From positions 992,001 to 1,056,000 of the forward strand of contig CAWUFC020000001.1 in the NCBI GenBank assembly GCA_963921335.3: a stretch of 64,000 nt of DNA, given 5' to 3'. Position numbers and translations under genes: made by a program. Below, one piece after another: positions 44,144 through 52,963 of this stretch. Numbering within the stretch: the stretch's first letter is position 1; each line of letters begins with the position of its first letter. The stretch comes from CAWUFC02 sp963921335 (GTDB taxonomy: Bacteria; Pseudomonadota; Gammaproteobacteria; Pseudomonadales; Halieaceae). Below the pieces are notes generated by a model. It ran no database searches and was not told the DNA's origin. It saw nothing but the letters and a program-made list of their open reading frames with translations.

Positions 44144-45292
44144 ATGGCAGAAGCCTATATTGTCGACGCCGCGCGCAGCCCTACCGGTCGCCGTCGCGGT
44201 AGCCTGGCGGACGTACACGCCGCAGATCTGGGCGCGCATGTGCTCAAGGCGATTGTTGAGCGCAATGAAATTCCCGATGAGGATTACGATGACGTGATCT
44301 TTGGCGCGGTGGACACGATTGGCCCATTGGCCGGTGACATTGCCAGAACCTGCTGGCTGGCCGCAGGGCTTAGCCAGGAAGTGCCCGGTACCACTATCGA
44401 TCGTCAGTGTGGATCGTCTCAGCAGTCAGTACATTTTGCTGCCCAGGCGGTGATGTCCGGCATCAACGATGTGGTGATTGCAGGTGGCGTCCAGACCATG
44501 AGCTCTATCCCGATTTCCTCGGCCATGCTGGCGGCGGAGCCTCTGGGTTTTTCCGACCCCTTCTCCGGTTCTCAGGGTTGGGTGGCTCGCTACGGTGATA
44601 CACCGGTGTCTCAGTTCAATTCCGCACAAATGATTGCAGACAAGTGGAAAATTTCCAGGGAAGAGATGGAAGCATTTGCGCTGGAGTCACACACGCGTGC
44701 CTTGCAGGCAATTGAAGAAGGTCGTTTTGGTCGTGAGATTGTGCCGTTGAATGGCCTGGAGAACGACGAGACGCCGCGTCAAACCTCGCTAGAAAAAATG
44801 GCGGAGCTGGACCCGTTGGCCGAGGGTGGCACCATCACCGCGGCAGTCAGTAGCCAGACCTGTGACGGTTCATCGGCCATGCTGATTGTGTCAGAGGATG
44901 CACTGAAGCGTTACAACCTGACGCCTCGCGCTCGTATTCACCACCTCAGCGTGCGCGCGGAAGATCCTATCTGGATGCTGACCGCGCCTATTCCGGCGAC
45001 AGAGTATGCGCTGAAGAAAGCCGGCATGAAGATGGAAGACATGGACCTGGTTGAAATCAATGAGGCCTTCGCATCCGTGCCCATGGCCTGGCTGAAAGAA
45101 ACCGGCTACGACCATGCCAAAACCAATGTGAATGGCGGTGCTATTGCCCTGGGTCACCCCCTGGGTGCCACGGGCACCAAACTGATGACCACCCTGTTGC
45201 ACGAGCTGGAGCGCACGGAAGGCAAGTATGGCTTCCAGACTATGTGTGAGGGTGGTGGGCAGGCCAACGTAACCATCATCGAACGTTTATAG
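44144..45292 (+). CDS. fadA6: FadA6-like thiolase
   Basis: 382 aa. Thiolase fold with nucleophilic Cys in TTIDRQCGSSQQSVHF (~85-100), general-base region GGAIALGHPLGATGTKLM (~339-356) and second Cys in MCEGGGQANVTIIERL at the C-terminus. DIARTCWLAAGLSQEVPG and IPISSAM closely resemble mycobacterial FadA6, which releases acetyl-CoA in the last C/D-ring steps. It follows the short FadE gene by 16 bp behind ACGAGGAAACC. A 151-bp gap precedes the next SDR gene. Confidence 0.88.
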   Translation: MAEAYIVDAARSPTGRRRGSLADVHAADLGAHVLKAIVERNEIPDEDYDDVIFGAVDTIGPLAGDIARTCWLAAGLSQEVPGTTIDRQCGSSQQSVHFAAQAVMSGINDVVIAGGVQTMSSIPISSAMLAAEPLGFSDPFSGSQGWVARYGDTPVSQFNSAQMIADKWKISREEMEAFALESHTRALQAIEEGRFGREIVPLNGLENDETPRQTSLEKMAELDPLAEGGTITAAVSSQTCDGSSAMLIVSEDALKRYNLTPRARIHHLSVRAEDPIWMLTAPIPATEYALKKAGMKMEDMDLVEINEAFASVPMAWLKETGYDHAKTNVNGGAIALGHPLGATGTKLMTTLLHELERTEGKYGFQTMCEGGGQANVTIIERL

Positions 45293-45443
45293 GTATGAAC
45301 TTCCTCTGACTGCCCCCAGCTTTGTTGCACGTGCTTTTTGAATCGGTCATGTGCCAGCTTTGTACACTCCCTCATCAAAAAGACCGCGCGCCGCGCTGGG
45401 AACAATCAGGAGAAAGTTCTCCGAGTTTTGAGAGGAGAAATAA

Positions 45444-46328
45444 ATGGGAATTCTTGACGGTCGCGTAGCGATTATCACTGGTGCGGGTGGTGGCCTGGGA
45501 GCCGCCCACGCACGAGTTCTGGCCAGCGAAGGTTGTGCCGTCGTGGTGAACGACATCAACACCGAAGCTGCCCAGGCAGTGGTGGATGAAATCACCGCAG
45601 CCGGTGGCAAGGCCGCAGTCAATTCATCAGACATCACCAACTACGACGACAGCCTCAATGCAGTGAAGCAGGCTATCGATACCTTTGGTGGTTTGCACAT
45701 TGTCGTGAATAACGCCGGCGTGAATCGCGACCGCATGTTCGCGTCCATGACCGAGGCCGAGTGGGACACCATTATGGCGGTGCACCTGAAAGGCCATTTC
45801 TGTATTTCTTCTCACGCGGTTCACTACTGGCGTGGCCAGAGCAAGGAAGGCGTTGAAGTGGATGCGCGCATCATCAACACCACATCCGGTGCCGGCCTGC
45901 AGGGTTCTATTGGTCAGAGCAACTACGCCGCTGCCAAAGCCGGCATTGCCGCCCTCACCATTAACCAGGCCGCGGAGCTGGCTCGCTACGGTATTACAGC
46001 GAATTGCCTGGCGCCTTCAGCCCGTACCGGTATGACCACTGCCGTGCCCGAAATGGCCGAGCGCATGAAAAAGCCGGAAGACGGCAGTTTCGATCACTTC
46101 GCACCGGAGAATGTCTCCAACCTGGTGGCCTGGCTGGCTTCCAGCGAATCCGCCCATGTGACGGGTCGGGCGTTTGAGTCTGAGGGTGGTCGTATTTGCA
46201 TCTGCGATGGTTGGCGCACCACCGACGGGGTTGACCGCGGTGCCGAGTGGAAACCTGCCGAGATCGGCGAAGCCATGAAAGAACTGTTGGAGAAAGAAGT
46301 TCCCGCCCAGAAAGTCTGGGGAACCTGA
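45444..46328 (+). CDS. SDR oxidoreductase (17β-HSD4-like)
   Basis: 294 aa. Classical SDR: TGxxxGxG as ITGAGGGLGAAHARVLASEG (~11-30), NNAG (VVNNAGVNRDRMFASMTEAEW ~88-108), catalytic Ser in INTTSGAGLQG and YxxxK in SNYAAAKAGIAAL (~158-170). The C-terminal extension (AEWKPAEIGEAMKELLEKEVPAQKVWG) resembles the bacterial single-domain HSD17B4-type enzymes that oxidise 3-hydroxyacyl-CoA. The substrate in this cluster is unresolved. GAGAGGAGAAATAA precedes the ATG. Confidence 0.85.
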   Translation: MGILDGRVAIITGAGGGLGAAHARVLASEGCAVVVNDINTEAAQAVVDEITAAGGKAAVNSSDITNYDDSLNAVKQAIDTFGGLHIVVNNAGVNRDRMFASMTEAEWDTIMAVHLKGHFCISSHAVHYWRGQSKEGVEVDARIINTTSGAGLQGSIGQSNYAAAKAGIAALTINQAAELARYGITANCLAPSARTGMTTAVPEMAERMKKPEDGSFDHFAPENVSNLVAWLASSESAHVTGRAFESEGGRICICDGWRTTDGVDRGAEWKPAEIGEAMKELLEKEVPAQKVWGT

Positions 46329-46343
46329 GCGAGCAACTGAGCC

Positions 46344-47507
46344 ATGGAATTCAATTTTACTGATGAGCAGTTGATGATCCGCGATACGGCGGAGGCCTTC
46401 CTTGCGGAAGTCTCCACCAGTGAAGCGGTGCGCGCTGCAATGGCCACTGAGCAGGGCTATGACACGGCGTTGTGGCAGCGCATTTGTGGTGAGATGTACT
46501 GGCAGGCGATCCATATCCCTGAAGAATACGGTGGTATGGGTCTTGGCTATGTCGAACTCGTCGCCATGCTGGAGCAAATGGGTCGCTATCTGCTGTGCGC
46601 GCCTTTCTATTCCACCGTCTGCCTTGCAGCCAATGCACTGCTGGTTGCCGGTAGCGAGGAACAGAAAGCTGAGTACCTGCCGCAGCTGGTGGAAGGCAAA
46701 ACCGCGACCCTGGCCTGGCGCGGACAGTCCGGTGACTGGAGTGCTGACAGTGTCGCTGGCACTTATGTTGAGGCTGATGGCGGTTATACGCTGGATGGCA
46801 GTTATCGCTATGTCGTGGATGGCCACACCTCTGAACTGATCATTGTCGCCGCGCAAAACAGCGGTGGCGGCGTTGGTTTGTTTGTTGTGTCTGCTGAAGC
46901 AGCGGGGGTGCAGCGGGAATGGCTGCCGACCATGGATCAAACCCGCAAGCAGGCACAGATCACCCTGAGCGGCGTGAAGGTGAGCGCCGAGGCGAGCCTC
47001 GGTGACGCAGGCGCAATGTCAGCTGCTTTGGCCAAAGTGCTGGGCCTGGCGACAGTCGCGCTGGCGGCAGAGCAGGTGGGTGGTGCCCAGCAGGCGCTGG
47101 ATATCAGTGTCGATTATGTGCAGGAGCGTGTGCAGTTTGGTCGCACCATTGCCAGCTACCAGGCGATCAAGCACAAGGCGGCTGACATGATGTTGAAGGT
47201 TGAAGCAGGGCGTTCCGCACTTTACTACGCCGCCTGTGTCGCTGATGAAGCGCTGAAGGGTGGTGAACTTGGTGAAGAGCTGAGTGAGGCTGCCAGTGTG
47301 GCCAAGAGCTGGTGCAGCGAGGCGTATTTCTTTAACGCCGGCTGTGGCATTCAGTTGCACGGTGGCGTGGGTTTTACCTGGGAGTACGATATTCAGTTGT
47401 ACTTCAAGCGTGCCAAGTCCTCCGAGTCTTTTCTGGGCAACGGTGCTGAACACCGTGAGCGACTGGCTGCCCAGTTGCTGGATGATGCACAGGAGGCGGT
47501 GGCATGA
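46344..47507 (+). CDS. Acyl-CoA dehydrogenase subunit (FadE32/FadE33 type)
   Basis: 387 aa. MEFNFTDEQLMIRDTAEAFL start, HIPEEYGGMGLGYVELVAMLEQMG (~53-76), a beta region without the usual W-x-T-x-S-E FAD motif, then QERVQFGRTIASYQAIKHKAADMMLKVEAGRSALYYAA (~256-293) and CGIQLHGGVGFTWEYDIQLYFKRA (~333-356). Like the gene at 43090 it lacks a YEGTNEIQ-type C-terminus. It overlaps the FadE30-like gene by 4 bp (ATGA), so the two are translationally coupled and probably make one alpha2-beta2 enzyme. Confidence 0.86.
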   Translation: MEFNFTDEQLMIRDTAEAFLAEVSTSEAVRAAMATEQGYDTALWQRICGEMYWQAIHIPEEYGGMGLGYVELVAMLEQMGRYLLCAPFYSTVCLAANALLVAGSEEQKAEYLPQLVEGKTATLAWRGQSGDWSADSVAGTYVEADGGYTLDGSYRYVVDGHTSELIIVAAQNSGGGVGLFVVSAEAAGVQREWLPTMDQTRKQAQITLSGVKVSAEASLGDAGAMSAALAKVLGLATVALAAEQVGGAQQALDISVDYVQERVQFGRTIASYQAIKHKAADMMLKVEAGRSALYYAACVADEALKGGELGEELSEAASVAKSWCSEAYFFNAGCGIQLHGGVGFTWEYDIQLYFKRAKSSESFLGNGAEHRERLAAQLLDDAQEAVA

Positions 47508-48694
47508 AATTAAGTTTTAGTGCTGAAGACGAACTGTTCCGCGAAGAAATAGCCGGCTGGCTGAAAGACAACCTCTGCGGTGAGTTTGAACAGATCCGTG
47601 GTCGCGGCGGCCCTGGCGACGAGCACATGTTCCCGGAGGAGCGTAAAGACTGGGAGTGCAAACTGGCCGAGGGCGGCTGGACCTGCATCGGCTGGCCCAA
47701 AGAATTTGGTGGCCGCGGTGCCAGCATTGAGCAGCAAGTGATCTTTCATGAAGAATATGCACGCGCCGGTGGTCCCGGTCGTATGGGGCATATCGGTGAG
47801 GGGCTGACGGGGCCGACCCTGATTGCCTTTGGTAGTGAAGAGCAGCAGCAACGCTTTTTGCCCGGCATTCTCAACGGCACTGAATACTGGTGTCAGGGTT
47901 ATTCCGAACCCAGTGCCGGCTCCGACCTTGCCAACGTAAAAACCAAGGCACGATTCGATGAGGCGGCGGGTCAGTGGCTGATCAGTGGCCAGAAGGTCTG
48001 GACCTCCAATGCCCATGAATCAGAATTCTGTTTCGTGATCGCGCGTACTGACCCCGACAGTGTTGGCCACAAGGGCCTGGGCTTTTTCCTGATGAAGATG
48101 GACCAGCCCGGTGTTGAGATTCGCCCCATCGAGCAGTTGACCGGTACCAGCGAGTTCAACGAGGTGTTCTTCGATGAGGCCGTCTGCGGCGCGGAGGACA
48201 TTGTTGGCGCGCCGGGAGATGGCTGGAAGGTCGCCATGGGCCTGCTCGGCTTTGAGCGTGGGGTGTCGACACTCGGTCAGCAGATGCTGTTTCAGAACGA
48301 GTTGGACGCCATCATAGCGATTGCCAAAGAAAATGGCGCTGCCAAGGATCCGGCTATTCGCCAGAGGATTGCCGATGCCCACGTAGGTCTGAAGATCATG
48401 CGCTACAACAGCATGCGCACACTGTCGGGTGGTGGCGATGATGGTTCGCTGCAGAAGGAGGCCATGATCTACAAGCTTTATTGGTCTACCTGGCACCGCA
48501 ATTTGGGCAAGTTGGCTATGGATGTAATGGGCGCTGAAAGTGAAATCCTTGAGGCTGGACCCTACGAACTGAATCGATTGCAGTCCATGTACCTCTTTAC
48601 CCGGGCCGACACCATCTACGGCGGCACTAACCAGGTTCAGAGAAACATTATTGCCGAACGCGCCCTGGGTATGCCCAGGGAGCCGCGCGGCTAA
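47504..48694 (+). CDS. fadE30: FadE30-like acyl-CoA dehydrogenase
   Basis: 396 aa. Strongly FadE30-like throughout: CGEFEQIRGRGGPGDEHMFPEER (~26-48), WCQGYSEPSAGSDLANVKT (~127-145), ISGQKVWTSNAHESEFCFVIARTD and TIYGGTNQVQRNIIAERALGMPREPRG at the C-terminus. The canonical IYEGT Glu is Gly (IYGGT), as in mycobacterial FadE30 (IYGGS). FadE30 desaturates 5-hydroxy-HIP-CoA side chain in the HIP pathway. It overlaps the preceding ACAD gene; ipdF follows after 15 bp. Confidence 0.88.
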   Translation: MKLSFSAEDELFREEIAGWLKDNLCGEFEQIRGRGGPGDEHMFPEERKDWECKLAEGGWTCIGWPKEFGGRGASIEQQVIFHEEYARAGGPGRMGHIGEGLTGPTLIAFGSEEQQQRFLPGILNGTEYWCQGYSEPSAGSDLANVKTKARFDEAAGQWLISGQKVWTSNAHESEFCFVIARTDPDSVGHKGLGFFLMKMDQPGVEIRPIEQLTGTSEFNEVFFDEAVCGAEDIVGAPGDGWKVAMGLLGFERGVSTLGQQMLFQNELDAIIAIAKENGAAKDPAIRQRIADAHVGLKIMRYNSMRTLSGGGDDGSLQKEAMIYKLYWSTWHRNLGKLAMDVMGAESEILEAGPYELNRLQSMYLFTRADTIYGGTNQVQRNIIAERALGMPREPRG

Positions 48695-48709
48695 AAGAAG
48701 GAAGACGAA

Positions 48710-49501
48710 ATGGCTTTGAAAGAACCACCACCCTATGTAGAAGGGCACAATCTGCTAGCAGGTAAAAGTGTGCTGATCACCGCAGCTGCGGGGGCAGGTA
48801 TCGGCTTTGCCGCCGCCACCAAGGCGGCACAGGAAGGTGCGCGCGCCGTGATGATTTCCGATATCCATGAAGGTCGTCTGGAAAAAGCAGTGGCGGCGCT
48901 GAAGGAAGAGACGGGTCTGGATGCGGTATTCGGCAAGATTGCCAATGTAACCGACGAAGCTGATGTGCAGGCCCTGATCGACGATGCCGAGGAAAAAATG
49001 GATGGCGTTGATGTGCTGATCAACAATGCCGGCCTGGGTGGCACCAAGCTGCTGGTAGACATGGAAGACGACGAGTGGGATCGCGTGATCGACATCACTC
49101 TCACAGGCACCATGCGCATGACCCGCGCTATGCTCAAAAAGATGCAGCCCCGAGGCAAAGGCGTGATTGTCAACAATGCCTCTGTGCTGGGTTGGCGTGC
49201 GCAGAAAGAGCAGTGCCACTATGCGGCGGCCAAAGCTGGCGTGATGGCTCTGACTCGTTGTTCTGCACTGGAAGCAGCAGACTATGGTGTACGCATAAAC
49301 GCGGTGTCACCCTCTATTGCCTTCCATGAGTTTTTGAAGAAAACCACGCCGATGGAGTTGCTCGAGGAGTTGGCCTCCAAAGAAGCGTTTGGGCGTGCAG
49401 CTGAAGTATGGGAAGTAGCCAACGTCATGATGTTCCTGGCCTCCGATTATTCCGGCTACATGACAGGCGAGATCGTCAGCTGCTCGTCACAGCGAGCCTA
49501 A
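48710..49501 (+). CDS. ipdF: IpdF-like SDR (5-hydroxy-HIP-CoA dehydrogenase)
   Basis: 263 aa. SDR with cofactor loop ITAAAGAGIGFAAATKAA (~23-40), VLINNAGLGGTKLLVDMEDDEWDRVIDI (~102-129), catalytic stretch NNASVLGWRAQKEQCHYAAAKAGVMALTRCSALEAADYGVRINAVSPSIA (~155-204) and ASDYSGYMTGEIVS near the end. The NNASVLGWRAQ...HYAAAKAGVMALTRCS block closely matches mycobacterial IpdF (Rv3559c), which oxidises the 5-hydroxyl of HIP-CoA. AAGAAGGAAGACGAA precedes the ATG. A 287-bp structured gap follows. Confidence 0.9.
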   Translation: MALKEPPPYVEGHNLLAGKSVLITAAAGAGIGFAAATKAAQEGARAVMISDIHEGRLEKAVAALKEETGLDAVFGKIANVTDEADVQALIDDAEEKMDGVDVLINNAGLGGTKLLVDMEDDEWDRVIDITLTGTMRMTRAMLKKMQPRGKGVIVNNASVLGWRAQKEQCHYAAAKAGVMALTRCSALEAADYGVRINAVSPSIAFHEFLKKTTPMELLEELASKEAFGRAAEVWEVANVMMFLASDYSGYMTGEIVSCSSQRA

Positions 49502-49526
49502 TCAAATTAGATATGGCGTCGTGGTG

Positions 49527-49606
49527 TAACTTTTTGAAACTCGCCGTGAAACCGTCCATGGGGGCTCGACGCGCGCATTCATGCGCGCGACGGTTTCAAA
49601 AAGTTA
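49527..49606. repeat. Nested inverted-repeat element downstream of ipdF
   Basis: TAACTTTTTGAAAC (49527-49540) and GTTTCAAAAAGTTA (49593-49606) are perfect 14-bp arms. The right arm, read as GACGGTTTC (49589-49597), also pairs with a second left copy GAAACCGTC (49548-49556). Between them GCGCGCAT-TC-ATGCGCGC (49571-49588) is a further perfect hairpin. Alternative pairings are therefore possible. There is no open frame or T-run. Confidence 0.75.
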
Positions 49607-49655
49607 ACCCCACACCGCCTTTCCACCTCGAGGTCGCTCGATGGTGACAAGCAGT

Positions 49656-49745
49656 CGGAGCAAAGTTGGCAGACCGTCGGAGGCAGGACGCCGACGACGA
49701 GCGTACAGGGACGTATTTACAGCGTGTCTGCCGGACTTTGCTCCG
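49656..49745. repeat. Second long inverted repeat upstream of the last thiolase
   Basis: CGGAGCAAAGT-T-GGCAGAC (49656-49674) pairs with GTCTGCC-GG-ACTTTGCTCCG (49726-49745), about 18 bp with one bulge. The enclosed sequence contains ACAGGGACGTATTTACAGCG, a phrase resembling dispersed intergenic repeats of marine gammaproteobacteria (from memory). This element and the one at 49527 fill most of the 287-bp gap 49502-49788. Confidence 0.65.
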
Positions 49746-49788
49746 GGTGCTAAGTGAACATTAAGCACACCCTGTCTGGAGAAGAGTT

Positions 49789-50991
49789 ATGAGAGAAGCA
49801 GTCATTGTAAGTACGGCACGCACGCCGATTGGTAAGGCCTTTCGGGGTGCGTTTAACGATACCGAAGCGCCCGCCATGGGCGGCCATGTGGTTAAAGCCG
49901 CTGTCGAGCGCGCTGGCATCGATCCCGCGCGGGTAGAAGACTGCCTGTTTGGTGCAGTATCGCAGCAGGGTACGCAGGCCTATAACCTCGGTCGCCTGTG
50001 TGCGGCCACCGGTGGTCTGCCCGACACCACGGCCGGTATGACCATGGATCGCCAGTGTTCCTCCGGCCTGATGACCATTGCGACGGCGGCCAAAGGCATC
50101 ATGTGTAACGACATGGATGTTGCTGTTGCCGGTGGGTTGGAATCAATCTCGCTGGTGCAGAACAAGCACAAGAACAGCTACAAGGCAGTTTCCAAGGCCG
50201 TGCTGGAAGTGGCGCCCAAGATGTATATCCAGATGATTGAAACCGCCGAAGTGGTTGCCGATCGCTACGGTATATCTCGCGATGCCCAGGATGAGTACTC
50301 CTACCAGAGCCAGATGCGCACCGCCGCAGCCCAGGAAGCTGGGGCCTTTGATGATGAAATCGTGCCCATGACCGCGACCAAGGCGGTGTTCAACAAAGAG
50401 ACCAAAGAGACCACTTGCGAGGAAGTGACTCTGACCAAGGATGAGGGAAATCGCCCGTCGACCACCCTGGAAGGCCTGCAGTCTCTCGAGCCTGTGTTTA
50501 AGGACGGCCACTTTATCAAGCAGGGCAATCACATTACCGCCGGCAACGCCTCGCAATTGTCTGATGGAGCCTCTGCAGCGGTGCTGATGGAAGCCAAAAT
50601 GGCGGAGCAGGAAGGTTTGGAGCCGCTCGGTATTTACCGCGGTCTGGCGGTTGCCGGCTGTGCCCCGGATGAAATGGGCATTGGCCCGGTATTCGCGATT
50701 CCCAAGCTGCTGGACCGTCACGGCCTGTCTGTCGACGATATTGGTCTGTGGGAGCTCAACGAAGCCTTCGCCTGCCAGGTGCTGTACTGCCGTGACAAGT
50801 TAGGCATCGACAACGACAAGCTCAACGTGAATGGTGGCGCCATTGCCATTGGTCACCCCTTCGGTATGAGTGGTGCCCGCATGGTGGGTCACTCCCTGAT
50901 TGAAGGTAAGCGTCGCGGCGCCACGTATGTGGTCGTGACCATGTGTATAGGCGGTGGCATGGGCGCTGCAGGCCTGTTCGAAGTCGCCTAA
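49789..50991 (+). CDS. Acetyl-CoA C-acyltransferase (thiolase)
   Basis: 400 aa. Nucleophilic Cys in GMTMDRQCSSGLMTIATAAKG (~82-102), NEAFACQVLYCRDKLG (~324-339), base His in GGAIAIGHPFGMSGARMVGH (~351-370) and second Cys in MCIGGGMGAAGLFE at the C-terminus. It is a general FadA-type degradative thiolase, different in sequence from the FadA6-like enzyme at 44144. It might act on steroid side-chain or C/D-ring acyl-CoAs or in ordinary beta-oxidation. Separated from ipdF by the structured element, so it may have its own expression. GGAGAAGAGTT precedes the ATG. Confidence 0.92.
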   Translation: MREAVIVSTARTPIGKAFRGAFNDTEAPAMGGHVVKAAVERAGIDPARVEDCLFGAVSQQGTQAYNLGRLCAATGGLPDTTAGMTMDRQCSSGLMTIATAAKGIMCNDMDVAVAGGLESISLVQNKHKNSYKAVSKAVLEVAPKMYIQMIETAEVVADRYGISRDAQDEYSYQSQMRTAAAQEAGAFDDEIVPMTATKAVFNKETKETTCEEVTLTKDEGNRPSTTLEGLQSLEPVFKDGHFIKQGNHITAGNASQLSDGASAAVLMEAKMAEQEGLEPLGIYRGLAVAGCAPDEMGIGPVFAIPKLLDRHGLSVDDIGLWELNEAFACQVLYCRDKLGIDNDKLNVNGGAIAIGHPFGMSGARMVGHSLIEGKRRGATYVVVTMCIGGGMGAAGLFEVA

Positions 50992-51004
50992 CCCTCTCCA
51001 CTAT

Positions 51005-51052
51005 CAAGGGGTCAGATAACTTGAATTAAAAATCAAGGTGTCCGACCCCTTG
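51005..51052. repeat. REP-like palindromic element
   Basis: CAAGGGGTC (51005-51013) and GACCCCTTG (51044-51052) are perfect 9-bp arms; the inner TTGAATT and AATCAA also pair partly. It shares the GGGGTCAGA core with the element at 35415. It lies between the last thiolase gene and the secretion locus. Confidence 0.65.
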
Positions 51053-51184
51053 GAACTCCCCTAAGTTGCTGATTCAGCCACAAATTAACAAGCCGAATAA
51101 CCCTTTTTCCTGTAAGCTATTGTGTTTTATTAAATTGACCCCATTGTCTACGGATTCGGGGGAAGCGCGTTACTAAGCAAGTCT

Positions 51185-52948
51185 ATGGCATTCGATTGGG
51201 AAAAATCTGTTCTGGTTAAGGAGCTCGAGCCTGTGCGCGGGCATTTCCTTGGCGCATTTGGCTTCAGCCTGTTCATCAATATTTTGATGATTGTGCCTGC
51301 CATTTATATGTTGCAGGTCTATGATCGCGCTGTGGGCAGCGGCTCTCAGTCAACCCTGCTGATGCTCACGCTGATCATGGTGTTCCTACTGGCTTCTATG
51401 GGCGCTTTGGACTGGGTGCGCGGCCAGATCATGGTGCGTGCGGGCAACAAGATTCACGAGTTGCTCGGCGAGCGTGTCTTCAAAGCCAGCTTTAGGCAGT
51501 CATTGCAAAGTGGGGGCATGAAATCCAGCCCGCAGTCTGTCAATGATCTCATTGGCGTGCGCCAGTTTTTGACGGGTCCTGGTCTCAATGCCTTCTTTGA
51601 TGCGCCATGGATTCCTATCTACATCATCATCATGTGGCTGTTTCACACCTATTTTGGCGTTCTCGCATTGCTCAGTTGCGCCATCCTGGGTGGGCTCACC
51701 TACATTAACCAGCGTATGACTGGTAAGCAGTTGGCAGAAGCCAACCAGGAAGCGATGTGGGCCAACAACTACACCACGCGTAATCTTCGCAATGCCGAAG
51801 TCATTGAGTCGATGGGTATGATGAATGATGTGGCTGATCGCTGGCTGGTGAAAAACCAGAAAGTGCTGCAGTTACAGTCCGACGCCAGCGACACTGCTGG
51901 GGGCCTCACGGCTACCTCTAAATCCCTTCGTATCATGCTGCAGTCTATCGCTTTGGGTCTGGGTGCCTATCTGGCGATCAATATGGAAATCAGCCCTGGC
52001 ATGATGATCGCAGGGTCTATCCTGTTAGGTCGTGCGCTGGCACCGGTAGATCAATTGGTTGGTGGCTGGAAGAATTTCCAGAACTCCAGGGAACAGTTTT
52101 TCCGTCTGGATGCGTTGCTCGAGGCCAACCCGCCCGATAAAGAGCGCATGGAACTTCCGGAGCCTGAAGGTGCGCTCTCTGTTGAAGGCATTGCAGTGGC
52201 CCCGCCCGGATCTCGTACCCCGGTGCTTCGCGGCGTCAGTTTTGCCCTTGAACCCGGCACATCTGTGGCGGTCATTGGGCCAAGTGCGGCGGGTAAATCC
52301 AGTATGGCCCGAGCCATTCTGGGAATCTGGCCTGTACTGACCGGCGCGGTGCGGCTTGATGGTGCCAGCATGTCCAAATGGGATCGTACCCAGCTTGGGC
52401 CGCATGTCGGTTACCTGCCCCAGGATATTGAGCTGTTTGACGGCACGATCTCCGAAAATATTTGCCGGTTTGGTCAGATCAATTCTGAGAAAATCGTTAA
52501 TGCAGCCCGGCTGGCGGGCGTGCATGAGATGATTCTGCGCCTGCCCGAGGGGTACGATACTGTCATCGGTCAGGCGGGGGGCGCTCTGTCCGCTGGCCAG
52601 CGCCAGCGCATTGGTTTGGCGCGAACTGTCTATGGCAATCCCAAGCTGGTGGTGTTGGATGAGCCCAATTCCAATTTGGACGACTCGGGCGAAGCCGCCC
52701 TGCGCGATGCTTTGGCGCAGCTCAAGGCTCTGGGAACGACCCTGTTGATCATCAGTCACCGGCCTACCGTGTTGTCTTCGGTCGATAAAATACTGATTCT
52801 CAAGGAGGGTCAGGTGGCCGAATTTGATGATGCCAGCGTGATTCTCCAAAAGGTTCAGCAAAATCAGCAAGCCCAGTTGCAGGCGCAAGCGCGCGCTAAC
52901 ACCGTACAAACTGTCTCTGTTCCGTCTACGACGAGCGGCGGCATCTAA
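51185..52948 (+). CDS. Type I secretion system permease/ATPase (PrtD family)
   Basis: 587 aa. Membrane domain with about six segments (~20-300; FGFSLFINILMIVPAIYMLQVYDRAVGSGS is a PrtD-type entry) and a C-terminal ABC ATPase: Walker A VIGPSAAGKSSMARAIL (~364-380), Q-loop region VGYLPQDIELFDGTISENI, signature GGALSAGQRQRIGLARTVYG (~468-487), Walker B KLVVLDEPNSNLDD and switch His ISHRP. There is no N-terminal C39-like domain. It drives export of unfolded C-terminal-signal proteins directly to the outside. First gene of a three-gene exporter; the next gene begins 15 bp later. The DUF4214/RTX-like gene at 62446 is the likely cargo. Confidence 0.95.
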   Translation: MAFDWEKSVLVKELEPVRGHFLGAFGFSLFINILMIVPAIYMLQVYDRAVGSGSQSTLLMLTLIMVFLLASMGALDWVRGQIMVRAGNKIHELLGERVFKASFRQSLQSGGMKSSPQSVNDLIGVRQFLTGPGLNAFFDAPWIPIYIIIMWLFHTYFGVLALLSCAILGGLTYINQRMTGKQLAEANQEAMWANNYTTRNLRNAEVIESMGMMNDVADRWLVKNQKVLQLQSDASDTAGGLTATSKSLRIMLQSIALGLGAYLAINMEISPGMMIAGSILLGRALAPVDQLVGGWKNFQNSREQFFRLDALLEANPPDKERMELPEPEGALSVEGIAVAPPGSRTPVLRGVSFALEPGTSVAVIGPSAAGKSSMARAILGIWPVLTGAVRLDGASMSKWDRTQLGPHVGYLPQDIELFDGTISENICRFGQINSEKIVNAARLAGVHEMILRLPEGYDTVIGQAGGALSAGQRQRIGLARTVYGNPKLVVLDEPNSNLDDSGEAALRDALAQLKALGTTLLIISHRPTVLSSVDKILILKEGQVAEFDDASVILQKVQQNQQAQLQAQARANTVQTVSVPSTTSGGI

Positions 52949-52963
52949 GGACTAGACTACCCC

